A DNA stretch of 64,000 nucleotides, taken from the NCBI RefSeq assembly GCF_002104455.1, contig NZ_NBOC01000005.1:62001-126000 (forward strand), written 5' to 3'. Below are positions 10,136 to 18,633 of this stretch, piece by piece. Both the position numbers and the translations under genes were made by a program. The notes below the pieces were generated by a model. That model had not been told where the DNA came from. It worked only from the letters and a program-made list of their open reading frames with translations, and did no database searches. This stretch comes from Colwellia chukchiensis. GTDB taxonomy: Bacteria > Pseudomonadota > Gammaproteobacteria > Enterobacterales > Alteromonadaceae. Position 1 is the first letter of the stretch. Each line of letters opens with the position of its first letter.

Positions 10136-10453
10136 TGTCAGCTAAGTCGCTCAATTAACATGTGAAATGCTTGTTAGATCATTGATGAGCGCCTTTTTAA
10201 AAGGCACAGAGCCGGCAACAATTTATGCGGAGAATACTTTTTGCAAAGACAGCAAAAAGATTAAAAATTAGGCGTGATCTTTTTTTTATTATTCTGTATA
10301 ATCCGCGCTCCCTACGTTACAAAGCGTATTCTTTTTTCCAGAGAATAGGCAACGGACTCGATGCTCGAAGGGGCAATGGCGTAGTCTTTAACGGATAACT
10401 TGAGACTTTCTTAGGTTATTATTTAAGTAACATTTATAAAATTGGGTTTTTTA
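10136..10453 (+). other. rplM promoter and leader region
   Basis: This 318-base interval contains a TATAAT-type promoter (annotated separately) and an mRNA leader of about 140 bases before rplM. The leader has a short TCGA-TGC-TCGA hairpin and an AGTCT/AGACT pair around 10383-10408. In E. coli the rplM leader is where L13 represses its own operon; whether this leader carries an equivalent binding structure cannot be decided by eye. No terminator is visible after zapE. Confidence 0.5.
10274..10302 (+). promoter_or_regulatory. Promoter of rplM-rpsI with stringent-type discriminator
   Basis: Perfect -10 TATAAT at 10297-10302, preceded 17 bases upstream by GTGATC, a poor -35. A T-rich tract fills the spacer. 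The bases after the -10 (CCGCGCTCCC) form a GC-rich discriminator typical of growth-rate- and ppGpp-controlled ribosomal promoters. Confidence 0.65.
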
Positions 10454-10882
10454 ATGAAAACTTTTGTAGCTAAACCAGAGAGCGTACAACGCGAATGGTT
10501 CTTAGTGGACGCCGAAGATAAAACTTTAGGTCGTATCGCTACTGAAATTGCAAGTCGTCTACGCGGTAAGCATAAAGCAGAATATACTCCTCATGTAGAT
10601 ACTGGCGATTACATCGTTGTTATCAATGCTGAGAAAGTAAAAGTAACTGGCAACAAAGCGAAAGGTAAAATTTACTACTCGCATACAGAATATGTTGGTG
10701 GCCTTAAGCAAGTTAGCTTTGAACAGCTAATTGAAAAAGCGCCAGAACGCGTTATTGAATTCGCAGTTAAGGGTATGTTACCTAAAGGTCCTTTAGGTCG
10801 TGAAATGTTCCGTAAACTTAAAGTTTACGCGGGTACAGAACACAAGCATACTGCACAACAACCACAACTTTTGGAGCTTTAA
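10454..10882 (+). CDS. rplM: 50S ribosomal protein L13
   Basis: Early-assembling large-subunit protein. The 142-residue product from ATG 10454 (MKTFVAKPE) is colinear with E. coli L13, including [19 protein letters not shown] and [11 protein letters not shown]. An upstream in-frame TTG at 10442 would add four residues absent from homologues, so the ATG is preferred; the ribosome binding site is weak. It is cotranscribed with rpsI three bases downstream. Confidence 0.98.
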   Translation: MKTFVAKPESVQREWFLVDAEDKTLGRIATEIASRLRGKHKAEYTPHVDTGDYIVVINAEKVKVTGNKAKGKIYYSHTEYVGGLKQVSFEQLIEKAPERVIEFAVKGMLPKGPLGREMFRKLKVYAGTEHKHTAQQPQLLEL

Positions 10883-10885
10883 GCA

Positions 10886-11278
10886 ATGGCTGATAATCAA
10901 TATTACGGTACTGGTCGTCGCAAGAGCTCAACGGCTCGTGTGTTCATGAAAGCTGGTAACGGTGCAATCACAATTAATAAACGTGACATTTCGGTATACT
11001 TTGGTCGTGAAACGGCTCGTATGGTTGTTCGTCAACCATTAGAGTTAGTGGAAATGTTAGAAAAATTTGACTTTAACATCACAGTAACTGGTGGTGGTAT
11101 TTCAGGTCAAGCTGGCGCGATCCGTCACGGTATTACTCGTGCATTAATGGAGTTTGATGAAACACTACGTGGCTCGCTACGTAATGCTGGTTTCGTTACT
11201 CGTGATGCGCGTAAAGTTGAACGTAAGAAAGTTGGTTTACACAAGGCTCGTAAAAAGCCACAATTTTCAAAACGTTAA
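10886..11278 (+). CDS. rpsI: 30S ribosomal protein S9
   Basis: Small-subunit protein whose basic C-terminal tail reaches the P-site tRNA. The 130 residues include [15 protein letters not shown] at the N-terminus, [20 protein letters not shown], and the terminal KKPQFSKR tail, all diagnostic for S9. It lies three bases after rplM and is followed by a strong terminator, so the pair forms a complete operon. Confidence 0.98.
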   Translation: MADNQYYGTGRRKSSTARVFMKAGNGAITINKRDISVYFGRETARMVVRQPLELVEMLEKFDFNITVTGGGISGQAGAIRHGITRALMEFDETLRGSLRNAGFVTRDARKVERKKVGLHKARKKPQFSKR

Positions 11279-11296
11279 TATTTATCTTTATGTTTT

Positions 11297-11325
11297 TAAA
11301 AAGCCGGCTTTTGCCGGTTTTTTTA
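11297..11325 (+). terminator. Terminator of rplM-rpsI
   Basis: GC-rich hairpin AAAAAGCCGGC-TTTT-GCCGG followed by seven T residues, 20 bases after the rpsI stop. Confidence 0.92.
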
Positions 11326-11485
11326 TGCCTGAAAAACGTATTTCCCTAGCTGCAATGCAAAGCTTTTCCTTACCGAGTTTGGTGCTTGGCTAGCGCTTTT
11401 GTATTCGCTTTTGCTGGTTCTCTATAACGACGAATTTGGCGGTGTAGCTGATAATTAATGAAATGTTGCTAAAAGTTTAGCTTTA

Positions 11486-11515
11486 TTGACATAAACCGTT
11501 ATTGATACGCGTAAT
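11486..11515 (+). promoter_or_regulatory. Possible petABC promoter
   Basis: A perfect -35 TTGACA (11486-11491) is followed, after 18 bases, by CGTAAT, matching four of six -10 positions. It lies about 145 bases before petA. The -10 is weak and alternatives exist. Confidence 0.35.
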
Positions 11516-11659
11516 TGCCTTGTAAAAAACGAGGCTTTTCTTTATTATCAGAGCAATTTTTTTTTCGTTGATTTTGTCGATCAGCAATCTTTACAAGAAC
11601 TAGGTGCTAAGCTTAGTTTTGTGTTGTTGTTATAGCTAGATAATAATTGGAGAGTTTGA

Positions 11660-12250
11660 ATGAGCAATGCGCCCGTTAACAACGGCCGTCGACGCTTTTT
11701 AACTGCTGCTACTTCGGTAGTAGGTGGTGTTGGTGTTGTCGGTGTGGCTGTGCCTTTCATTGGTTCTTGGAACCCAAGTGCGCGTGCGAAAGCTGCAGGT
11801 GCACCGGTTGAAATCAATGTAAGTAAGATAGAGCCTGGTCAATTAATTCGTGCAGAATGGCGCGGTAAACCAGTATATGTAGTACGAAGAACCGAAGAAA
11901 TTATTGCCGGTTTAAGTACCCATGATGGGCAATTGAAAGATCCCCAGTCAGAAGTGCCTCAGCAGCCGGATTACGCGAAAAACGAATATCGCTCGATCAA
12001 ACCTGAGTTTTTGGTAGCGCTAGGTGTGTGTACTCATTTAGGTTGTGCGCCAACTCACCATAAAGGTGACTTCGATCAACATGTTGATGGTGTAAAAGAT
12101 GGTTTCTTCTGTCCATGTCATGGTTCTAAGTTTGATATGGCAGGGCGCGTATTTCAAAGCGTTCCAGCGCCAACGAATTTGATGATCCCTGAGCACTCAT
12201 TCCCGACTGAAGATACCTTATTAATCGGTGTGGCCGGAGGAGAAGCATAA
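11660..12250 (+). CDS. petA: Ubiquinol-cytochrome c reductase Rieske iron-sulfur subunit
   Basis: Carries the 2Fe-2S cluster that takes the first electron from ubiquinol in the cytochrome bc1 complex. The 196-residue protein has a Tat-type N-terminus (GRRRFLTAA at 9-17) with an uncleaved membrane anchor. The two Rieske boxes are Cys124-Thr-His126-Leu-Gly-Cys129 and Cys151-Pro-Cys153-His154-Gly-Ser, supplying the Cys2His2 ligands and the disulfide pair. GGAGAG lies just before the ATG. Its stop overlaps the petB ATG by one base. Confidence 0.97.
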   Translation: MSNAPVNNGRRRFLTAATSVVGGVGVVGVAVPFIGSWNPSARAKAAGAPVEINVSKIEPGQLIRAEWRGKPVYVVRRTEEIIAGLSTHDGQLKDPQSEVPQQPDYAKNEYRSIKPEFLVALGVCTHLGCAPTHHKGDFDQHVDGVKDGFFCPCHGSKFDMAGRVFQSVPAPTNLMIPEHSFPTEDTLLIGVAGGEA

Positions 12251-13515
12251 TGTTTTCTAACTTAATGGCTTGGATCGAACAGCGTTTACCTTTAATGGAC
12301 GCGATGAACAAACATGCAGCGCAATACCCTGCACCTAAAAACTTTAACTTCTGGTATGTGTTTGGCATTTTAGCCAGTGTGGTTTTAGTCAACCAATTGC
12401 TAACCGGTATTTGGTTAACCATGAACTATGAGCCGTCAGGCGAAGGTGCTTTTGCGTCAGTTGAGTACATCATGCGTGATGTTGACTATGGTTGGCTGCT
12501 TCGTTACATGCACTCAACGGGTGCCTCTGCTTTCTTCATAGTGGTTTATTTACACATGTTTCGTGGCATGATGTATGGCTCTTATCAGAAGCCGCGTGAA
12601 TTGCTGTGGCTATTTGGTATGTTGATTTTCTTAGTGCTTATGGCTGAAGCCTTTATGGGGTACTTATTACCTTGGGGGAATATGTCATATTGGGGAGCAC
12701 AGGTTATTATCTCTATTTTTGGTGCTATCCCGATTATTGGTGATGACTTAACGCTATGGATACGGGGTGATTACGTTATCTCAGGCGCAACCTTAAATCG
12801 CTTCTTTGCCTTGCACGTTATTGCATTGCCATTAGTGCTAGTGGTTTTAGTGTTCTTACACATTTTAGCGCTACATGAAGTTGGCTCTAATAACCCAGAT
12901 GGCACGGACATTAAAAAGCCTAAAGGTAGTGTTGCACCTGAAGAGCAAAGCAAATTTACTTTCCATGAACAGTACACCAAGAAATACGATATTGTTGACG
13001 CTATTCCATTTCATCCGTATTACACGGTTAAAGATTTAGTGGCGGTAGTGATCTTCTTAATACTATTTTGTGCAGTCATGTTCTTTGCGCCTGAGGGGGG
13101 TGGTTACTTTATTGAAGCGCCAAACTTCGAACCGGCCAATGGTTTGAAAACTCCAGAGCATATTGCCCCAGTTTGGTACTTTGGACCTTTCTATACTATT
13201 TTGCGGATTGTTCCTGATAAGTTACTCGGTGCAATTGCCATGTTTGGCGCAATTGTCGCCTTGTTTATGTTGCCTTGGTGTGACCGTGGTGTGGTTAAAT
13301 CATTACGCTACCGTTGTACTGCTCATACGGTAAATTTAATCCAGTTTGCGATTTGTTTTATTATTTTAGGTATTTTAGGTACCTTACCCGCAACGCCGTT
13401 AAATAACATGATAGGCACTATAGCGACCTTTGGTTACTTTGGCTTTTTCGTTGCGATATGGATTTACAGTAAGAATGAAAAAACTAAGCCAGTTCCAGAG
13501 AGGGTGACAGGATAA
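12250..13515 (+). CDS. petB: Ubiquinol-cytochrome c reductase cytochrome b
   Basis: Membrane core of the bc1 complex, binding hemes bL and bH and the two quinone sites. The 421 residues form about eight or nine transmembrane helices. Heme-ligand histidines are visible in RYMHSTGASAFF/YLHMFRGMMYGSY and FFALHVIALP/FLHILALHEVGSNNP. The Qo-site PEWY motif reads PVWY here (IAPVWYFGPFYTILR), a variant I recall from gammaproteobacterial enzymes. It overlaps petA and petC by one base each, indicating a tightly coupled operon. Confidence 0.97.
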   Translation: MFSNLMAWIEQRLPLMDAMNKHAAQYPAPKNFNFWYVFGILASVVLVNQLLTGIWLTMNYEPSGEGAFASVEYIMRDVDYGWLLRYMHSTGASAFFIVVYLHMFRGMMYGSYQKPRELLWLFGMLIFLVLMAEAFMGYLLPWGNMSYWGAQVIISIFGAIPIIGDDLTLWIRGDYVISGATLNRFFALHVIALPLVLVVLVFLHILALHEVGSNNPDGTDIKKPKGSVAPEEQSKFTFHEQYTKKYDIVDAIPFHPYYTVKDLVAVVIFLILFCAVMFFAPEGGGYFIEAPNFEPANGLKTPEHIAPVWYFGPFYTILRIVPDKLLGAIAMFGAIVALFMLPWCDRGVVKSLRYRCTAHTVNLIQFAICFIILGILGTLPATPLNNMIGTIATFGYFGFFVAIWIYSKNEKTKPVPERVTG

Positions 13516-14213
13516 TGAAAAAATTTATATTAGCCGTTTTAGCTATGTTACCTATGCTAGCAATAGCCGCAGGGCCAAGCTTGCCTTTAGATAAAGCCAA
13601 TAATGACTTAAGTGACAAAGCATCGTTAAAGCGAGGATTTGAAGCTTATATCAACAATTGCTTGGCCTGTCATGAGTTAAAGTACCAACGTTATAACCGT
13701 ACTTTTGCTGACTTAGGTATTTCTGATGCCGATGGCATGGCCAATTATATGTACACAGGTGAAAAAGTTGGTGATCATATTACCAATACCATGCCTGCTA
13801 AAGAAGCAGCGAAATGGTTTGGTACAGCGCCACCAGATTTAACCTTAGCTGCACGCTTTAGAAGCCCAGATTGGATATACACATACTTACGCTCTTTCTA
13901 TGTTGATGAGAGCCGTCCGTTTGGTGTTAATAATAAAGTTTTTAAAGATGTTGGTATGCCGCATGTACTGCAAAATTTGCAAGGTGTTCGCACCATGGAT
14001 GAAGACGGTAACTTGTCAGAAGCCACAGGCGGTACTATGACAGCAGAAGAGTATGATGAATTTGCTCGGGACTTGACCAACTTTCTCGAATATACCGGTG
14101 AGCCAAACAAACTTGAGCGTGAAAGCTTAGGTTATTGGGTGATAGGTTTCCTATTTATCTTGTTATTCTTTGCCTATTTACTGAAGAAAGAATACTGGCG
14201 AGATGTACACTAA
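13515..14213 (+). CDS. petC: Ubiquinol-cytochrome c reductase cytochrome c1
   Basis: Membrane-anchored c-type cytochrome that accepts the electron from the Rieske protein. The 232 residues start with a cleavable signal peptide (MLAIAA near residue 19). The heme attachment site Cys49-Leu-Ala-Cys52-His53 is in CLACHELKYQRY. A C-terminal transmembrane helix (about 206-224) is followed by a short basic tail. It closes the petABC operon; a GGGGGC hairpin follows before sspA. Confidence 0.97.
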   Translation: MKKFILAVLAMLPMLAIAAGPSLPLDKANNDLSDKASLKRGFEAYINNCLACHELKYQRYNRTFADLGISDADGMANYMYTGEKVGDHITNTMPAKEAAKWFGTAPPDLTLAARFRSPDWIYTYLRSFYVDESRPFGVNNKVFKDVGMPHVLQNLQGVRTMDEDGNLSEATGGTMTAEEYDEFARDLTNFLEYTGEPNKLERESLGYWVIGFLFILLFFAYLLKKEYWRDVH

Positions 14214-14255
14214 TTACTAATGCTTAGTAAAACAGTGTAAACTTGAATTATGACT

Positions 14256-14285
14256 GGGGGCTTATGCCCCCTTTGTTAGTTTTTA
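14256..14285 (+). terminator. Hairpin between petC and sspA
   Basis: GGGGGC-TTAT-GCCCCC followed by TTTGTTAGTTTTT. The stem is strong but the T tract is interrupted, so it could be a terminator after petABC or a partial attenuator before sspA. Confidence 0.6.
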
Positions 14286-14306
14286 TTAATAACTTTTGGA
14301 GGCATT

Positions 14307-14948
14307 ATGGCCATAGCCGCAAACAAACGCTCTGTTATGACGTTATATTCGCACGCAGATGATATGTATAGTCATCAAACTCGTATTGTGCTGGCAGAGA
14401 AGGGTGTCGGTGTTGACATCCATTTGGTTGACTTAGCCAATCTACCTGAGGATCTGCTTGACTTAAATCCATACGGTACAGTGCCAACCTTAATTGATCG
14501 TGAATTAGCACTTTATGAAGCATCAATTATTATTGAGTATTTAGATGAGCGATTTCCGCATCCGCCATTGATGCCGGTTTATCCTGTGTCTCGTGGTCGT
14601 AGTCGTTTGATGATGCATCGAATTGAGCAAGACTGGTATAGTTTAGCGAAAACCATCTACAATGGCCCTGCTGATGCCGCAGAAAAAGCGCGACAAGAAT
14701 TAAAAGAAAGCCTGCTCAGCGTAGCTCCTATTCTAAATGAAGCGCCATACTTTATGAGTGAAGAATTTAGCTTGGTTGATTGTTATTTAGCACCGTTATT
14801 ATGGCGCCTACCTGTTATGGGTATTGAGCTAGAAGGACAAGGCGCTAAAGAACTTAAGTCTTACATGCTAAAAGTGTTTGAGCGTGAGTCTTTTCAAGCA
14901 TCGTTAACGGAAGCTGAGCGTGAGTTACGCTTTGGCGCACCCGTATAG
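14307..14948 (+). CDS. sspA: Stringent starvation protein A
   Basis: RNA-polymerase-associated protein with a glutathione S-transferase fold, needed for stationary-phase and acid resistance responses in enterobacteria. The 213 residues are colinear with E. coli SspA: MAIAANKRSVMTLYS at the start, YLDERFPHPPLMPVYPVSRG in the middle (including the PHP surface motif), and VDCYLAPLLWRLP. TTTTGGAGG gives a strong ribosome binding site. It is followed nine bases later by sspB. Confidence 0.96.
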   Translation: MAIAANKRSVMTLYSHADDMYSHQTRIVLAEKGVGVDIHLVDLANLPEDLLDLNPYGTVPTLIDRELALYEASIIIEYLDERFPHPPLMPVYPVSRGRSRLMMHRIEQDWYSLAKTIYNGPADAAEKARQELKESLLSVAPILNEAPYFMSEEFSLVDCYLAPLLWRLPVMGIELEGQGAKELKSYMLKVFERESFQASLTEAERELRFGAPV

Positions 14949-14957
14949 GTAGCGTGC

Positions 14958-15440
14958 ATGAGCAATGAAATGACGTCAAATAAGCCATATATTGTCAGGG
15001 CTTTTTATGATTGGATTTCAGATAATGACTTAACGCCATACATAGTGGTTGATGTCAGTGTTTATGGCGTAATGGTACCTGCGGCTTATGTCAGTGATGG
15101 CCAAATAGTGCTTAATGTTTCCGCGGCTGCCGTTGGCAGTATCGCCCTAGGTGATGAAACAATTGAGCTCAGTGCCCGCTTTGGCGGTAAGCTGGAAATG
15201 ATTAGCATTCCTTATGGTGCCATCGCCGCAATTTATGCCAAAGAGAATGGCGCAGGAACATCATTACCGATTGAGCATCCTGAGCCTGCAACAAGTGCTG
15301 AAGCGCCTGCTGGCGCTAGTGTAAAAATCTCAGCCGTGCAAGCCGTAGATAGCAATGACACGGCAAAGCCAACCACAATCAAAGCGGATAGCAAAACATC
15401 AAAAGCGAAAAAGCCGAGTTTATCCGTGGTAAAAAAATAA
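14958..15440 (+). CDS. sspB: ClpXP protease specificity-enhancing factor SspB
   Basis: Adaptor that delivers ssrA-tagged and other substrates to ClpXP. The 160-residue protein has the N-terminal dimerising fold (KPYIVRAFYDWISDNDLTPYIVVD and FGGKLEMISIPYGAIAAIYAKENG). A disordered Ala/Lys-rich linker ends in the ClpX-binding peptide KKPSLSVVKK. This is the normal SspB layout. It is cotranscribed with sspA. Confidence 0.95.
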   Translation: MSNEMTSNKPYIVRAFYDWISDNDLTPYIVVDVSVYGVMVPAAYVSDGQIVLNVSAAAVGSIALGDETIELSARFGGKLEMISIPYGAIAAIYAKENGAGTSLPIEHPEPATSAEAPAGASVKISAVQAVDSNDTAKPTTIKADSKTSKAKKPSLSVVKK

Positions 15441-15480
15441 ATTAACAGTTCAATTTATTTTAGGGCAGGTCAGCATTAAC

Positions 15481-15511
15481 AAAAAAGGTAAGCATTATGC
15501 TTACCTTTTTT
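15481..15511. terminator. Bidirectional terminator between sspB and hemL
   Basis: Perfect hairpin AAAAAAGGTAAGC-ATTAT-GCTTACCTTTTTT between two convergent genes, able to act on both strands. Confidence 0.9.
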
Positions 15512-15540
15512 ATGACTTAAATATAAGTTACGCGTCAACG

Positions 15541-16824
15541 TTATAGCTTAGCAAAACAACGGTCTGCTGCGGCTAAAGTAAAGTCAATTTCTTCATCACT
15601 ATGTGCGGTAGATAAAAAGCTTGCTTCAAAGGCTGAAGGCGCCAGATATACACCTTCCTCTAACATCATATGGAAGAAGCGGTTAAACTTTTCTCCGTCA
15701 CAGGCAGTAGCTTGTTCGAAACTGGTTACTTGCTCTGCTTCAGTAAAAAAGAAGCCAAACATAGCGCCAACATAGTTAATAGTGAGTGACACACCATTGC
15801 GCTCTGCTGCGGCTTTAAAGCCCATGGCAAGCTTCTCTGTGGCATCACTTAGCTGTTGATGCTTATCACCGGTAGCAAGCTCATTGAGTGCCGCTAAACC
15901 TGCTGCCATGGCAATAGGGTTACCGGATAAGGTGCCGGCTTGATATACTGGGCCAACTGGGGCGATATAATCCATAATGGCCTTTTTGCCACCAAACGCA
16001 CCTACCGGCATGCCACCGCCAATGACTTTACCTAATGTCGTTAAATCAGGCACTATGTTGTAATGGGCTTGAGCGCCACCTAAGGCGACGCGAAAGCCAG
16101 TCATGACTTCATCAAAAATTAGCACACTACCATATTCATCACATACCGCTCTTAGGCCTTCTAAAAAGCCTTCAACGGGAGGAATACAGTTCATATTGCC
16201 GGCAACAGGCTCAACAATAATACAGGCAATTTCATGACCAAATTCACTGAAAATCTCTTTAACTTGAGCTAAGTTGTTAAAACTTACCGTTAGCGTATGC
16301 TTAGCGACATCGTCAGGAATACCTGGTGAGCTAGGTACTCCCATGGTCAGTAAGCCTGAACCTGCCTTCACAAGCAATGAGTCGGCATGACCATGATAGC
16401 AACCTTCAAACTTGAGAATTTTATCTCGGCCTGTATAGCCACGAGCAAGGCGTATTGCGCTCATGGTGGCTTCGGTTCCTGAGCTAACCATGCGTAATTG
16501 TTCCATTGATGGCACAATTTCGCGCACTTTTTCAGCCAAGGTAATTTCTAGCTCTGTTGGCGCACCAAAACTTAAACCATTTTGCGCGGTTTCAATCACA
16601 GCATTTAAAATCGCTGGGTGATTGTGGCCTAAAATCATTGGCCCCCATGAACCAACATAGTCAATGTAGCGCTTACCGTCGGCATCATAAATATAAGCCC
16701 CTTCGGCTTTGGTAATAAACAAAGGTGTGCCACCTACGCTATTAAAAGCTCTAACCGGTGAATTGACGCCACCAGGGATAACGCCTTGGGCTTGATTAAA
16801 TAATTGCTGTGAAACATTTGTCAT
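15541..16824 (-). CDS. hemL: Glutamate-1-semialdehyde 2,1-aminomutase
   Basis: PLP enzyme of the C5 tetrapyrrole route, converting glutamate-1-semialdehyde to 5-aminolevulinate. The 427 residues have [10 protein letters not shown] at the N-terminus, the class-III aminotransferase FDEVMTGFR motif, and the PLP lysine in [17 protein letters not shown] (about residue 267), then [13 protein letters not shown]. Length is standard. hemL-clcA-erpA synteny with E. coli is kept here, with pyrB and hemJ inserted between hemL and clcA. Confidence 0.97.
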   Translation of the reverse strand: MTNVSQQLFNQAQGVIPGGVNSPVRAFNSVGGTPLFITKAEGAYIYDADGKRYIDYVGSWGPMILGHNHPAILNAVIETAQNGLSFGAPTELEITLAEKVREIVPSMEQLRMVSSGTEATMSAIRLARGYTGRDKILKFEGCYHGHADSLLVKAGSGLLTMGVPSSPGIPDDVAKHTLTVSFNNLAQVKEIFSEFGHEIACIIVEPVAGNMNCIPPVEGFLEGLRAVCDEYGSVLIFDEVMTGFRVALGGAQAHYNIVPDLTTLGKVIGGGMPVGAFGGKKAIMDYIAPVGPVYQAGTLSGNPIAMAAGLAALNELATGDKHQQLSDATEKLAMGFKAAAERNGVSLTINYVGAMFGFFFTEAEQVTSFEQATACDGEKFNRFFHMMLEEGVYLAPSAFEASFLSTAHSDEEIDFTLAAADRCFAKL

Positions 16825-16872
16825 AGTTTGCTACTCGTAGTTATCGCAACCTGAACCGTTGCGTGGTTACTA

Positions 16873-17883
16873 TCAATATTTGTTGGTATGCCAAGTGACC
16901 GGCTTTTCATAGTGACTTAGCCTGTTTTCAACGCCTAAAGTTAAGGCAAATAAGGCCATCCGCACTAACACACCGTTTTGTGCTTGGCGGAAAATGGCTA
17001 AATTATCTAAGTCGTTTAAATCGATGTCTAGTTCATTGGCTTCGGCGCGCGAGTCGCGTGGTAACGGATGCATGATCACAGTATGTTTGTGACAATACTG
17101 CTGGTAAACTTGCCGATTTAAACTAAAGTGCCCTCGATATAAATCAGCCTCATCTTTACTGGCAAAACGTTCTTGCTGAATACGAGTTTGATAAATAACA
17201 TCGCAGGCTAAATGACCGGCAATGTTGTCAGTTTGTATCACTTGGTGACCGGCATCGCTCAAGCAAGCCACTACACTGTCAGGCATTTGCAAAGCCTTAG
17301 GCGCAATCATGGTCACTTTGATGTTATTGTACAGACTCAGTAATTTTGAAAGTGAGTGTACGGTTCTGCCATGTTTTAAATCACCCATTAAAACAATGTT
17401 TAAGCCGTCAAGCCCCATGTCAAAACGTGCCATTTCAGATTGGATTGTGAAGAGGTCGAGTAAAGCTTGAGTCGGATGTTCATTAGCACCATCACCGCCA
17501 TTAATTACAGGCACGCTGCTACCTTGAGCGAATTCCGTCACTGAATGCATAGTGGGATGACGCATAGCAATCACGTCGGAATAGCCACTGATCACTCGGG
17601 CCGTATCAAATAGCGACTCCCCTTTAGACAGCGAAGAGTTTTCTTGACCCACTGTTTCTCTAACAAAGCCACCGAGCAAATTAAACGCGGTACCAAAGCT
17701 GACGCGTGTACGGGTACTGGGTTCGAAAAATAGGTTACTGAGAATGGCACCTTCAAGCACAGTGCAGCGTTTTTTCCGCATCGCGTAAGGGGCCATACGG
17801 GTTGATATTTCCAAAATGCGGGCAATACTTTCCCGGTCTAACTGGGCAACAGATAAGATATGGCTGCCTTCAAATTTCATCAT
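16873..17883 (-). CDS. pyrB: Aspartate carbamoyltransferase catalytic chain
   Basis: Second step of pyrimidine synthesis: carbamoyl phosphate plus aspartate to N-carbamoyl aspartate. The 336-residue chain has the carbamoyl-phosphate motif FFEPSTRTRVSF, HPTQALLDLFT and MHPLPRD. No pyrI regulatory gene follows; hemL lies next on the same strand after 48 bases, so an independent catalytic trimer or a distant pyrI is implied. Two adjacent ATG codons (17883 and 17880) are both possible starts. Confidence 0.93.
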   Translation of the reverse strand: MMKFEGSHILSVAQLDRESIARILEISTRMAPYAMRKKRCTVLEGAILSNLFFEPSTRTRVSFGTAFNLLGGFVRETVGQENSSLSKGESLFDTARVISGYSDVIAMRHPTMHSVTEFAQGSSVPVINGGDGANEHPTQALLDLFTIQSEMARFDMGLDGLNIVLMGDLKHGRTVHSLSKLLSLYNNIKVTMIAPKALQMPDSVVACLSDAGHQVIQTDNIAGHLACDVIYQTRIQQERFASKDEADLYRGHFSLNRQVYQQYCHKHTVIMHPLPRDSRAEANELDIDLNDLDNLAIFRQAQNGVLVRMALFALTLGVENRLSHYEKPVTWHTNKY

Positions 17884-17977
17884 AGATTGTACCGTTATTA
17901 GCGAAACCAGGCTAAGCCCATTGCTTGGTTAGTTGCATAGACTCAACTTTAAATTGAGTGAATAAAATTTGCTGCGC

Positions 17978-18006
17978 AATATAGCATAAAAGTTGCATAT
18001 TGAGAA
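17978..18006 (-). promoter_or_regulatory. Candidate pyrB promoter
   Basis: Minus strand -35 TTCTCA (18006-18001) and -10 TATATT (17983-17978) are separated by 17 bases. Matches are four of six and five of six. The predicted leader is about 90 bases. Confidence 0.45.
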
Positions 18007-18160
18007 TGTGTATTCTTGATTTGGATTAAGGAAGTCGTTGAGAAGTTAGCCAGAAAAATGCGCGAAGATATAAAGTTAAGCTGCGGTTAATTCTCATACG
18101 AGTAACGGTATTTAGCTTAGCTCAGCATTGATTTGTTAACCGGTGCCTGCCTGCGCAACC

Positions 18161-18182
18161 AAAAGCCAGCGAGCTGGCTTTT
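18161..18182 (-). terminator. Terminator downstream of hemJ
   Basis: Hairpin AAAAGCCAG-CGAG-CTGGCTTTT just past the hemJ stop. The stem is good and the T run is short (four), so it may be moderate in strength. Confidence 0.7.
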
Positions 18183-18201
18183 GTAACACTGAGGTGTGCC
18201 T

Positions 18202-18633
18202 TTAAAAAGGCTTTAGGTACGCTAAAATTACCACAATAAATAGGATGATGACCGGAATTTCATTGAAAATGCGGTAAAACTTGCCAGAACGGCGATTATT
18301 ATCCGCCGCGAATACCCGCACTAGCTTGAAACAATAACCATGATAGATCACTAACAACAGCACCAGTGCTATTTTAATGTGCAGCCATTTAGCGTTGGCG
18401 AACCAAGCATAACCATACTGATAAATGATGGCGATACCTAATAACACAGTAAACACCGCAAAAGGCGTAATAAAATATAGCAATCGTCGTTCCATGCCAT
18501 TTAGTTGCTGATGAACGAGTGGCTCAGACGACTCGGCATGATTAACGAAAATGCGCGGCAAATAAAAAATGCCGGCAAACCATGCCACCATGAATATCAC
18601 ATGAAAGGCTTTTAGCCACAGAATACTGGTCAT
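18202..18633 (-). CDS. hemJ: Protoporphyrinogen oxidase HemJ (CopD-like membrane protein)
   Basis: Small membrane protein that oxidises protoporphyrinogen IX in many proteobacteria lacking HemY. The 143 residues form four transmembrane helices. They show the family pattern of a conserved His near the N-terminus (LKAFHVIFMVAWFAGIFYLPR) and LHIKIALVLLLVIYHGYCF, the residues associated with heme binding and activity. It overlaps the clcA stop by four bases. The nearby hemL supports a role in heme synthesis. A generic CopD-type protein is the alternative. Confidence 0.82.
   Translation of the reverse strand: MTSILWLKAFHVIFMVAWFAGIFYLPRIFVNHAESSEPLVHQQLNGMERRLLYFITPFAVFTVLLGIAIIYQYGYAWFANAKWLHIKIALVLLLVIYHGYCFKLVRVFAADNNRRSGKFYRIFNEIPVIILFIVVILAYLKPF

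Larger units (their letters stand above)
11279..11659. other. Intergenic region between rpsI and petA
   Basis: This 381-base stretch holds the rpsI terminator near its start. About 195 bases later there is a consensus TTGACA at 11486-11491 with CGTAAT 18 bases downstream, a possible petA promoter. A T-rich tract lies at 11558-11571. An in-frame extension of an alternative-frame ORF through the terminator is not considered a gene. Nothing else is recognised. Confidence 0.5.
17884..18201 (-). other. pyrB upstream region
   Basis: The 318 bases between hemJ and pyrB, both on the minus strand, contain a candidate pyrB promoter and the hemJ terminator, listed separately. A short inverted repeat ACTCAA-7-TTGAGT at 17941-17959 lies between promoter and gene. 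Its role is unknown; no UTP-sensitive attenuator with a leader peptide is evident. Confidence 0.45.

Noticed and set aside
13150-13200. PVWY instead of PEWY in cytochrome b
   Set aside because: I recall this Qo-site variant as common in gammaproteobacterial bc1 complexes, so it is not treated as an anomaly.
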